64,000 bases of DNA from Berberis thunbergii (Eukaryota > Streptophyta > Magnoliopsida > Ranunculales > Berberidaceae): positions 1 to 64,000 of the forward strand of contig QNQO01006223.1 of NCBI GenBank assembly GCA_003290165.1. The letters run 5' to 3'. Position numbers and translations under genes: made by a program. The notes beneath the pieces are model-generated. The model saw only the letters and a list, made by a program, of their open reading frames with translations. It was not told the origin of the DNA and ran no database searches. Below, one piece after another: positions 1 to 10,300 of this stretch (position 1 is its first letter; each line of letters opens with the position of its first letter).

Positions 1-83
1 CAAAAAGATGTTACATTGTCAGCATGAAAAAATAAATCCAAAACTGAAACAAAATGCAAATAGAAAACCATACTTGATTGAAA

Positions 84-1356
84 TTAGTTCGATTTCTTAC
101 TCTTCTTCTTCATTTCTGCGCTACCAGCCTTCCCAGTTTTACTTTTCTTCTTCTTCAATCCAGTAGAACCAGTTGCAGTGCCCACTACTTCATCATCAAC
201 TCCTTTGTTCGGTAAAGACAATTCATCCTTCTTCTTCTTCTTCTTCTGTGCACCATCTGGTTTCTTTACCTTAGGCGACCTCTTTGACTCTTTCTGCCCA
301 TTCACCTCCTCGAGAACCCGCTTTTTCACCTTTTTATCTGTTTTCTTCTTCTTAGTGCCCGACAATTCATCACTCTCAAACATACCATTCTCATTCTCAT
401 TCCCATTCCCTTCATCGACATCATCATCACTAGCCATACTATCCATCAAGTCACCAATATTACTATCCATATACCGAACTTCATGAATCCTCCCCTTCTT
501 AGCCGCCTTTTTCTTCCTTGACTGCCACTAAACCTTCTTCCGACTCATTCTTAATCCGCTCGTCCTTCTTCTTACTAACACCCTCAATCTTCAACCCCAC
601 AGTAGGCACAGCTTGATAAACCGGTAAAGCCACCGACTCCGAAACTTTCAAATGAATAGACCTCACATTCTCCCATTTCTTCGGAACAATCTCCACAGCC
701 CCATCAATTGCCGCATGCACATTCTCAACAATCTCCTCCCTCCCTTGTGAAACCCGGGCAACCTTCACAACACTACAAGTTCCAGTCTTCATATAAAACA
801 GAGCAGACTCACACCCCTTTTGCACCTGCTCCTTCCAATTCTTGTGAGTCAAATCAATGGGTATAGGAGTCTTCTTCTTCTTGAAAAATTCCTTCCCCAG
901 AAGCCTTGGAAGCAATGGAATTATCCGCTTATCAGCAAAGAACATCTTGAAAGAGTTGCAAAGCTTCCGTTTTGCCTCAAAGGGGCGATAGTCCGACTTG
1001 AGTTTAGAGAGTTTGAGCACTTTCTTGATGGGTATGTTATCAGCTTGGATTTTTTTCTTCGCCAAGTCGGAAGTGAGATTGGATTTGGGTCTGTCATCGA
1101 TTATGAGACAGAACTCCTCAGAGGGGTGAAAGGGGTGGGGAAGAGGGATCTTGTAAGGGTTTGTGCGGCCCTTAGGAGGAATTTTTTTGAGTGTGAGGAC
1201 TACGTAGAGGAAGTCCTCTTGTTCGAAAAGTTGGGCTTTATCGGATTCGGATTTGGATTTCACCCATTTCTTCAGTGCTTCGACAGCTTTTCCGATTGCT
1301 GAGATGGTTTGGTGAGTTACCTTTGTAGAAGATGGAAGTTGTGGTGCCTCCATCAA
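84..1356 (-). CDS. Ribosomal L1 domain-containing protein (RSL1D1/Utp30-like), frameshifted
   Basis: Two minus-strand reading frames make one protein: 1356-499 (285 codons) and 470-84. The first holds a ribosomal L1-like fold: start MEAPQLP, then the DDRPKS region near residue 87, a Lys-rich IPIKKVLKLSKLKSDYRPFE stretch, LLPRLLGKEFFKKKKTPIPI near residues 150-168, and a VPTVGLKIEG end. The second is an acidic and Lys-rich tail ending KKKSKKSN, typical of nucleolar ribosome-biogenesis factors. The tail frame runs open upstream to 527 and overlaps the first frame at 501-527, so one inserted or lost base in this A/G-rich stretch explains the split. By family knowledge this is a nucleolar protein of pre-60S or SSU assembly. 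It looks intronless. The lesion could be a sequencing error or a recent null allele. Codons on both sides look conserved, so decay would be recent. Confidence 0.85.
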
Positions 1357-2780
1357 ACCTTCTCTGCTTTGCTTGCCTGAAGAGAGTGAAGAAAGAGGAA
1401 GAAAAGGGGCAAGAGGAGACGAAGGATGTTGCGAAGAAAAGCCCTAAACCTTTGAAGTGTATGACAAATAGGTGAAGGGGGGAGTGGATATCTCCACCAC
1501 TACAACATTTTCTCACACCATAAAATCACAACCCTAAATCACCCTCTAAGCTATATCGATTGCAATTCCTAGCCATTTTCACTTGGCAGCGATTGTTAGA
1601 TACCACAATTTCCCCTCTTTGACATCACCACCCCCCACATTTTATCTAATGCCACAATCATTCTGTCCATCACCACCTCTTGCTCTTTGATCACGACCAA
1701 TATAAACTCTAAATTTCTGAAAATTTATTTATCCCCACACTCTCTCATATCTCTCAACAGAGTTCCACACACTATCAAATTTTGATTCATCTTCCCCTCA
1801 CATTCCCCTCCATTAACTTCACATTTATTAAGCAACCAAACCCTCCCTCCTCCTACAATCTCTTTAGTAAAACAAGGCAAACAAAACATGTGACAGGTTG
1901 TGTGTGCAATATGGGTGGAAATGAAATGTTGTTTGTGTGATAAGGTACGAGTTTGTAATTGTGTGTGTGATTTGGTGTGAGTCACTGTGAGTGCAATAGT
2001 GGTGTTGTGACATTGTAGGTTGGGTGGTTGTTCATTGTCTCATTTAACGAAACACACAAACACATTAAGGTATTTCGAAAGTCTTAAATTGCGTTATTAG
2101 AATAAAAATTGAAAGCCATTGAAACAATTTTAGAAGGCCATACAATCGAACTTGAAATCCCATTAAAAAAATTCGAATCTACTGAAACTTCAACTCGCAC
2201 ACACAGAGATCTATCGAACTCAACAACTGTCTTTGCACAGGGTCTGTGCGAAAATTCAATTCACACTCTCTTGCACGACTCTCTTTACCTTGTTTGCATA
2301 GGTCCGTGTGACACTTTCAACTTGCGTTTGCCTCTGCAAATCTCTTTACCTGGTTTGCACATAACCTTATGAGATGCCCCTTTTTGCAAATAAATTTAAT
2401 TTATATTATGTTTTCAACATTCAGTAATGGATTATTTATAAGTTTTAATTGTATTATTTTTTTCAATGTTCAGTATGGCAAAGACGAACAATGACGTTGT
2501 GTCTTTTTGGTGGTGGTGGTGGTGATGATCTAGTTGATAGATAGCCAATGACGACATCTAGCCGAAAGGTGATTGAGGAAAAGGATAAATAATAGATGCA
2601 AGAGAAAAAAAAATAGAGGATGGAGAAAGAAGCGGTGAAGAAGAGGAGAGAGGATGAAATGACAAACAAATTTATTTACTAAAACAAAGTAGTGAAACAA
2701 AATCCCAATCGCAAAGTCAAGGTGGTTTGGCTAGTGAAGGGGTTGTACATAAGGGTGTGGAAGAGCAAGCAAATGAAGTA
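1357..2780. other. Region upstream of the L1-domain gene, no gene seen
   Basis: This is the divergent upstream side of the L1-domain gene and presumably holds its promoter. I see no TATA element that I would defend, no supported reading frame and no repeat ends. It is AT-rich, with GT/TG-rich stretches around 1890-2040 and a GGT run near 2510-2525. Confidence 0.4.
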
Positions 2781-2789
2781 GATAAGGAG

Positions 2790-4990
2790 GCGGTGGAGGC
2801 GAAAAAAGGAGGGTGAGGATGACGAGGAGGATGGGGATGACGAAAACAATGATGAAAATGAACCAGTTGTTCCTGAGGGTCCCAAGGATAATTCGGTATT
2901 AGAGGATTACTTTGGGCAGATTTCTCGTGCCATTTGAAATGATGATGTGGTAATTATAATATTTTCAATTCTTAAAATATTTAAAATCTTTTTGTTTTAT
3001 ATTATTTGAACAATGAATATTTTTGTTATTGCTTGTTGTATTTAGGAATGAGGCAATGTCGACATCAATTCAAAAAACTTTATAGATTGAATTTGATAGA
3101 AGAGCCGAAAGAAATAAGAACAATCGCCTATAAGAGTAATCAACGTCATTTGATCGACTATTGTAAGAATCATGTCGATAAGGTGACTATGTGTGCCTAC
3201 GTGGAGCGTTCACAACCTGGGACCAACATTTTTCACTTCCCTTTTGGAGAGATGACCATAACCCTGGAGGACGTCCATCATATCACTCATTTTTCAATCG
3301 TTGATAAGCATGTTATTTGAAAAAAAGAAAAACAAGTAAGATGAAAACAGAGGAATGAGTCAAACTATTGGTGAATGGTTTGGGCATTAAAACAGGTGAA
3401 GCACATAAGCATGTCCAGAAGAATGTTATTTTTGTTGAGATATAGTTTATTAAGGCTAATAGTTGTGGAAAAGTGGAAGCAACGCATTCTCGGAAAAAGA
3501 AAAAAAACCCAACAATTTGCTAGGGTTTACTTGTTATTTCTCTTTGGGCTGACTATCTTTGCTGATAAGATTGAAACAAATGTTCGTATGAATATTTGTA
3601 GTTGCTAATGAAGTTGGATGATATTGGGAAATTTGCATGGGGTATAGGTACTTTGGCGTTTTTGTAACGTCAATTGGGGTGTGCTAGCAGAGCGGGTAGC
3701 AAACAAATATCTGGATATTTGCCATTTTGGAGGTATTTTTATAGTTTATTCTTTCCATAAATTACCCTTTAACTGTCTAAGATATTTAACTAGTTAATTT
3801 TATGTGTTTTTTCTTTTATAGAGTTGTATATACAACCATTTTAGGCTTTAGGGTAACACCAATGCTTTATGGAATGATATTGCCCCCACCATGGCTAAGT
3901 GGGAATGCCCTCAACTTGTAGAGGTTGTGAATGAATAAATCATCACTTTTAGGAAGCACCTCGATGACATATCCATTGAAGAGGTAAATTTTAGTAATTA
4001 AGTACAAGTTAGATCTCATATTGTCTTTTCCATTAATGGTTTTGATTTTTCTTTCATAATTTAATAGTTTTCATGTTTGTATTGTCGAGTCATTTGGGAC
4101 TCTTATTGTGAAATCGAAGCGAATAATTATGCTACTAGTATCACATGGCTCCAAGGTTATGTGTTATGCCCAAACATCAAAGATCCTATCACCCAGATAG
4201 AGTGATGAGACAGATGGAAAGAGTACATGTGATTCCAAATCCCCCCTTTCGAACCAAAATGAAAAATATAGGTCGATTCCAGCAACAACTACTTAGTGAA
4301 TGATATTGTGTCATTCACTGAAACTTTGAATAATCATCTTGTGTCAAGAGAAAACCAACGTGCATTGGTGAGGTATCATTGGGCATGCATGTAGTGAGGA
4401 CTATTGGAGTGGTTTCATCACATTAACCATCTTTTCGTCCAACTATCGAAGAATAGGGGAACTCATCCTAAGAAAACAATTGTTTCTATTGAACAATATG
4501 GTAATTTAACTATACTTGAATAAATTTGCATACATGTCAAATACAATTTTTCATTGTTTTAATGAAAACCAAAATTTTCCTTGTAGATACAAGGTGGTGG
4601 ATAAGACTCTTAAGTTGCTTAAGGTTTATATTGATGATGCAGAAATGTTAATAAGGTAACTTGCTTAAAGGCAAAAGAAAGTATGTGACTTGCTACAGGA
4701 ATGTTTGTGCCTATGACCTTGGAAGAGCAAGTGGAAAAGCAAAAGGGTGCTCCAGGTGGTAGTGTTGGTGCTCCAGGTGGTGTTGGGGAAAAGGGGGTGG
4801 TGGTGGTGTTCCAGGTGGTGTGGGGGGAGAAGGGGTGGTGGTAGAGAAAGTGGTGGTGGTGGTGGTGGAGGAAAGGGTGGTAATGGTAGAAGAAGTGCTG
4901 ACAATGATGAGAAATGTGGTGGATGAACTGAGGCTAGAACCAAGAATAGACATGAATGCATCACTTCAATGCCAACCTGGAGAAAATAAC
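2790..4990 (+). pseudogene. Plant mobile domain (MAIN/PMD-like) gene remnant
   Basis: Several broken plus-strand pieces line up with a plant mobile domain protein (aminotransferase-like PMD family, usually transposon-borne). Order: an acidic stretch 2802-2935 ending in SVLEDYFGQISRAI; a probable intron to about 3047; then 3048-3320 with MRQCRHQFKKLYRLN and the family-typical FHFPFGEMTITLEDV; then 3500-3600 reading ARVYLLFLFGLTIFADK; then about 3640-3710 reading QLGCASRAGSKQISGYL, and 4090-4500 with a degraded C-terminal half. A Gly/Pro repeat tail (GAPGG units) follows at 4740-4900. Stops and frame changes occur in every part; TGG to TGA just after SRAI is one likely nonsense change. The gene runs tail-to-tail with the MULE transposase remnant to the right, so it may have been cargo of the same element. 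It is not functional as read. Confidence 0.75.
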
Positions 4991-5209
4991 TAAGAGGATG
5001 TGATGTGGATGCTTGATTTTTCTAGGTGTTCAATTTTGATATATGCATTTTTTTAGTACATTTAGTTTTGATGTCACGTACATTTAATTTGATGTTAAGT
5101 ACATTTAGTTTTGGTCTAGGTTGTTCAGTTTATATTTGTTCCTTATGTACTTTGTTTGATGTAATGTTTTCTACTTGATGAAATGAATTATTTGTCAAAC
5201 TTTTTTTTA
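4991..5209. other. 3' flank of the mobile-domain remnant
   Basis: AT-rich, with short direct repeats of GTACATTTAGTTTTG-like sequence at 5055-5120. It has a 3'-UTR-like character, and no reading frame is supported. Confidence 0.35.
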
Positions 5210-6884
5210 ACAATTCCATTATATGAAATGAATACCTAACTTATGTTTATTACGAAAGGTGCAGAAAACTTAACTTCAAGATGAAATGAATTAGCACATG
5301 GCCACAAAACATGGTAATGGTCATAAAATTTTAAAAATGAAATTGATATAATATAGTCATGGATAAAATTTATTAGTATTACACATGTGAGTACGTAAGA
5401 AGTTCAAAAAAGTTGGAAAAAATAGACACAAACTCAACCTCAAATTTTGAAATAGAACCTGGTTTTGACTAAGTTCGCACAAGACCAGGTGAACCCAATA
5501 ACCATCCTTGCACACACCAATATGAAAGAGACCAAAATGGTGAGAAACAACCAAACGCAGATACCTCTCCAGCCTTAGTCTTACAATCGTAGGAACCTCT
5601 GTGATGGGGCAAAAAACATGACTTTTTTTTTTCTTCCAAAAACGACTTTTTGTGAACTTTTTCTGAATTTATTTTTTTGAATTTCTATGGTTTTTCCATA
5701 CTTAAGTGAGATAATTCACCCAGAATACCTTTTTAACATTCCATTAAAAAAATCCATACTTTTGGACCTCCAAAATCGACTTTTTTCATTTTTTTTTGGA
5801 AGGATGTTGAAAAACAAAAAGGAAGGTTGATGAAGCGTTTATTTATCATTTAAAGAAGGAAAAAAATGAAAAAGTAAAATTAACAAAACTTGAAAAATGG
5901 TGGTTTTGGAACTTGTAGCAGTCACTTGTGCGAAGATATTAGCCATAATCACATAAAAGTCTGTGAGAGAGCTACCTACACTGGTTAGAAAACACCAATC
6001 ATAAAAGAGTTTGCGAGTATGAATATAATACTCACATAGACCATTGCGAATGGGTTTCATGAGCAGTGTAGACACCATTCGCATGCATCCCTGCGGCTGC
6101 AATGATTGATTATGGAATTGTAAGGACTGATGCAGCTAGTCCCGAAACCACCATTTTTAGAAGTTTTGTTATTATTTTTCAATTTTTGTTTCATTTATGC
6201 CTTCCTCATGACCAAGAAACACTTGGTCAACATTTTTATTTTTTTTTGTATTTCAACAATTCCTCCAAAAAACTTAAAAAAAAAAAATCTACTTCGGCAG
6301 CCCGAAAATATGATTTTTTGAAGGAATGTTTAAAAGATATTTGAAGGTGGATTATCCCTCTTACTAGTATAGCAAAATAATAGAAATTACAAAAAAATCA
6401 AAAAAAAAAAATCACAAAAATAGTCGTTTTTGGACAAAGTCCAGTTTTTTGCCCCATTTGTCCCATCTTAGAAGTTCCTGTGAATTAAAGACTAAGGCCT
6501 GCATAGGTATTTAAGTTTGGGCGTTTCTCACCATTTTGGTCTATTTCACAATGGTGTGTGCGAGGATGGTTTTTAGGTTCGCCTGGTCTTGTGCGAACCT
6601 GGATAGAACTAGATTCTGAGGTTGAGCTTGTGTCTATTTTTTCTAGCTTTTTTAAACTTATTACATGCTCACATATTTAATACTAATAATTTTTTTGCCA
6701 TGACATGTTTAATTCATTTCAAGCGAATTTTATGACCATTACCATGTTTTGTGGCCATGGGCAACAATTATTTTTTGAACTTCTTATATTCTTCAAATTA
6801 CGATATTTATAACCATAACCATAAAACTAGTTGAAATGCAAATGGATCATAAGTAAAATGGGTATTCAATAAGTGGAATGCAAA
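5210..6884. repeat. 1.7-kb foldback (long inverted repeat)
   Basis: The left arm, from about 5210 to about 6000, is matched in reverse by the right arm, about 6110 to 6884. Paired landmarks: GGCCACAAAACATGGTAATG (5300s) with its complement near 6730-6760; GTTCGCACAAGACCAGGTGA (5473-5495) with TCGCCTGGTCTTGTGCGAAC near 6579; ATGGGGCAAAAAAC (5602) with TTTTTTGCCCCATTTG (6446); and AATGGTGGTTTTGGAAC (5896) with the complementary AAACCACCATTTTTAG near 6146. The unmatched centre lies around 6000-6110. No coding content is supported. The structure fits a foldback or non-autonomous long-TIR Mutator-like element; I could not fix a target-site duplication. Confidence 0.75.
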
Positions 6885-6889
6885 TTATA

Positions 6890-9217
6890 TATTAATGGAT
6901 GCTCACAAGCATACAAGTCATCCATTTATACAAAAATGATGACTTATCTAACAACCGGATCATCCTATGTCACCAAAACGAATACTATTTTTTCAAATCG
7001 GCATATTGGTATACGTATACATGTCAGTCACAAAATGTATAATTGTTTTTGCATGTGTGCATCAATCCAAGATACCAATGACCTCCTCCGACTTATTGAT
7101 CTCCTTAGCATTGAATTTATTCACCATCACATCACCAATGTTGAGTTGGCCATTGAATTAACTCTTTCATGAGATTGCTTCTGAAAATAGACGAGAGGGT
7201 CAAGTAGGTACCTTCAAAGGCAACGGTGATTTGGGTGTCATATACAACAATACAAATTGAGCATTCTGAGCAAGGTGTATCACAAAACATAACCCGTATG
7301 TCGTTTAATTGTGACGACTGCTCAACATATGGAAAACATGTAGTCGTTGTGAGCTCTAACATATCTGGTTCAAGCAGTCAATTTCGTTTGTTAATGCGTA
7401 CCTTATATTTTGAAATTGTTAAAGCATCGTTGATTACTTTCACGCCACACTCGCGCCACATTCCAACCCACAACTCTTTGTTTGTTTATATTTTCATTAG
7501 TAGTCCATTCCTTAGCTACTTCCAACCATTTTCCTTCTCTTAATCTTCTAGGAATTGGTCATGCATTAGAATTCACATTTCCCATCGATGCGTACATTCT
7601 CAATGCTATCATCATAATCCCAAATCCAGGACAAAATTTTTTCATCAAAATACTTGTCCACTTTTCCTCTTGAGTCTTGGCGTATTCATGACCCAATGGG
7701 TCCCTTTTAGTCGACTTATCAAAGCTTGGACAACTTATTCTGTTTAGGTCTTCATTTTCCTGCCACAAGTTTGGATGGTTCGATCATTAAAGTTAGACTC
7801 GGGTGACTCAACTCTAGAAGCCTCATCTTCAACACCAATTGTTGATCATGAGTTGATTCATTAAACATTTGCTTAATGGCGTTGACCACTAGCTCTATAA
7901 TCACATTTGCATCTTTAAAAAGAGGTGTTCTGCCAAGTTGCATCCATTGCTTATCTAAAGGAGCTAGTAGAAGTTGTCCATTGGGGGTTAGATACTTTGT
8001 CATTCCATGAGTATAAGACAACCTATGAGTGGCTCAAATCACACATCCACACTTGGCAGGGTCATTGCCCACCGCTTCATACCTTCGAATTTTCAATAAC
8101 AATCAAAAGCCTTGTGCACAACAGACCCATGAATTTTGTCAAATTTTTCGACACATGCTAATTCTTCTATCACCATTGTCAAACTTTGTTGAAATGACAA
8201 TTCAATTTCTATTAGACCATGTCATACATCTTTGTCCAAATATTAAAAAATACCCCTTGAAAATTTTCCAACGTCTTTTTCAACTTCGAGTGTGTACCTT
8301 CAATGCGATCAGTTATCTATTGGCTAAAATGCATGAAAGTATCGGTCCATGCATTCATGAAGTACTCCTTCTGCGGATACCAAACTGTCCTCAAATAATC
8401 TAAACACTTCGGGTGTGATGCCCATTTTGTCTCGAACTCAATAATGGTCGACTTTTATTTTTCTCATGAAAGAACCAATAAACTCCTTCCACCCCTCATT
8501 ATCCTCAAAGTGTTTTTTTGCAATTTGCCACATGCACAAAAATCTCATTGCACTAGTAAAGAATCGTTCAATGGCTTGATCAACTCAACTCTTTATCAGT
8601 GATAAACATGGGTTGGCAAGTTGCTTGGTTAAAAAATCCCCAATAATTTTTCCAACGCGCAAACATACGACTCCTATTTATCTAAAGACATAAAACAACA
8701 TGCAACATTGAAAGTTTTTTCGTGTATCCAACACCTACAATTTAAATAGTGACATCCGACAACCACTAGTTTTTTTAAGTGTAATCCATAAGCATCACTG
8801 ATGGGAAACACTTAGCTAATTGAATTGACTCAAGATGCACCCAGAAAATATTGGTTACTTTATTCTCCTCATCCATAGTGTGCCACTAAATGTAATTATT
8901 CTTGTTCAATAAGTACATGGTGTCTTACAAAACCATTATCCCTTGTAGTTGAAATGTCTGACACTGTAAATAGTCTTTAGACAGGAAACATTGTTAGGAA
9001 ACACCTCTTTCATACCGACCAAGACATACCAAGGAGCGACACTCTACAGCTCTACTCCATCTAATCTACCTACAAATTAATGACAAAGGAGCAGTTTTGC
9101 TTGGACTTGCAACTTCCATCGATTATCATCTTCTGACACCCTTCTCAACTAAAACAGACAACCATACTTCTTGTACTGCGTGATCGACTATTGCCACTAT
9201 CAACCTCATTCTTGCAC
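6890..9217 (-). pseudogene. MULE (Mutator/FAR1-type) transposase remnant
   Basis: Read on the minus strand in shifting frames. Near 9180-9060: a Cys-poor zinc-binding start, QYKKYGCLF...LRRVSEDDNRWKLQV. Near 9020-8950: KEVFPNNVSCLKTIYSVRHF. Near 8880-8800: NIFWVHLESIQLAKCFPSVM, the start of the DDE core (family form IFWAHP...MDSTYKTN). Near 8440-8330: a helical segment reading WYPQKEYFMNAWTDTFMHF, followed by IEGTHSKLKK. Near 8080-7950: CGCVI*ATHRLSYTHGMTKYL, a decayed SWIM zinc finger in which one Cys is now Tyr. Sequence from 7760 down to 6890 looks like a continuing C-terminal extension that I cannot assign. Many stops make it non-functional. The 5' part is cut at 9217 by the insertion of the next element and should resume at 19271. 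Confidence 0.75.
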
Positions 9218-9372
9218 TTTCAGTTATTTTATTTTATTTTATTTTTACAAAAAAATGACTTTTAAGGCCCACTTCTTCACAAAATAGACTATTTAGATAT
9301 CGTATTTGATGTAATGGCTAATTTGTGTCAGTATACTTTTATGACCAACAAAGACTCATTTATTAATGATTC

Positions 9373-10060
9373 TGATGTAGTTTTTTTTTCTCTCCTTATT
9401 TTGACCTAGTCTTGCTGACCTACTGACCTGCACAAGTAACGCACGTGAGCCACATACCATTGTGGGGTGGCCGATGGCACTCCGATGCTAAAGTTAGACA
9501 GGGCTCTAAGGAAGGTATAATGCTGTAATAGGGAATTTGTAGTATACCTTAGCTTACCAACCTCATGTCTTATTTATGGTGTAGGGAGTTCTGGTTCTAC
9601 CAGGCCATCGTAGTCATAGTTTAGGAAGAAGATTTTCGTGCAGATCCCTCCCTAATTAGGAGTCATGGTGTAGAAGGAAAGTTCCATGTTAGCTTCGTGC
9701 TCCTAGATATGCGGGAGATAGTTCCCAATCCAAGAACAATCCGTAGAAGGGAGTTTCCCTGTGTGGAAGATACTCTGGTGTTTGTTTCCTAGTTGGAAGC
9801 AGAGAACAACAGTAGTTGCCCGTTCGAAGCTGATCCTCGAGATACTTGCCTGAAGAGGGCTTACATGTATTGATGATAGCTATGAGACGTGTGGGCCTAG
9901 CATGCTGTGAGAGTTCGGGCTCGCCTGGAGGACCGCAGTTGGGCGGGCTTAGAATTTCTTGGGGCGGATCAGTGTTGGGCTGACGCTTGAGGCCGTAGTT
10001 CCTTGAGATTATCATGACATGTGTATGGCTCCGGTGTGTGACCATTTTTATGTATCATCA
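9373..10060 (-). repeat. Left LTR of the gypsy element (3' LTR of its minus-strand transcript)
   Basis: 688 bp, TGATGTAG...TGTATCATCA on the plus strand. It aligns along its length with 17513-18189, for example GCACAAGTAACGCACGTGAG at 9431 and 17558, and GGGAGTTTCCCTGTGTGGAA at 9750 and 17880. Scattered substitutions suggest the insertion is not recent. Confidence 0.88.
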
Positions 10061-10300
10061 ACTACTCCTCCCGAGTTAGTGGGCCATCACATCGGTTCGC
10101 TAAGTCATCTCTTGAAGGGATGCGCCGCTTATGATGATTGAGTCTAAATCGTTGCTTGAGCCACACGCTACATTAATTCAGTAGAAAAGAGGCAGGAAGC
10201 CAACCTCTATTTAGGTCATCTGCTGTGTAGAGTTCGATTATTCTACTTTCCTTGCTTTCAAAGCTACTGCTCTTATTAGAAAATATTATTCATTTTCCTC

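Noticed and set aside
178..486. Plus-strand Phe/Ser-rich frame opposite the Lys-rich tail of the L1-domain protein
   Set aside because: It is the complement of AAG/GAA codons in the real gene; composition alone explains it.
820..1302. Plus-strand 160-codon frame
   Set aside because: Antisense shadow of the L1-domain coding region, with no recognised domain.
4665..4964. Minus-strand Pro/Ser/Thr-rich frames
   Set aside because: Antisense of the GGTGGT-rich tail of the mobile-domain remnant.
7226..8403. Plus-strand frames of about 60-125 codons
   Set aside because: Opposite strand shows MULE transposase motifs; these are shadows.
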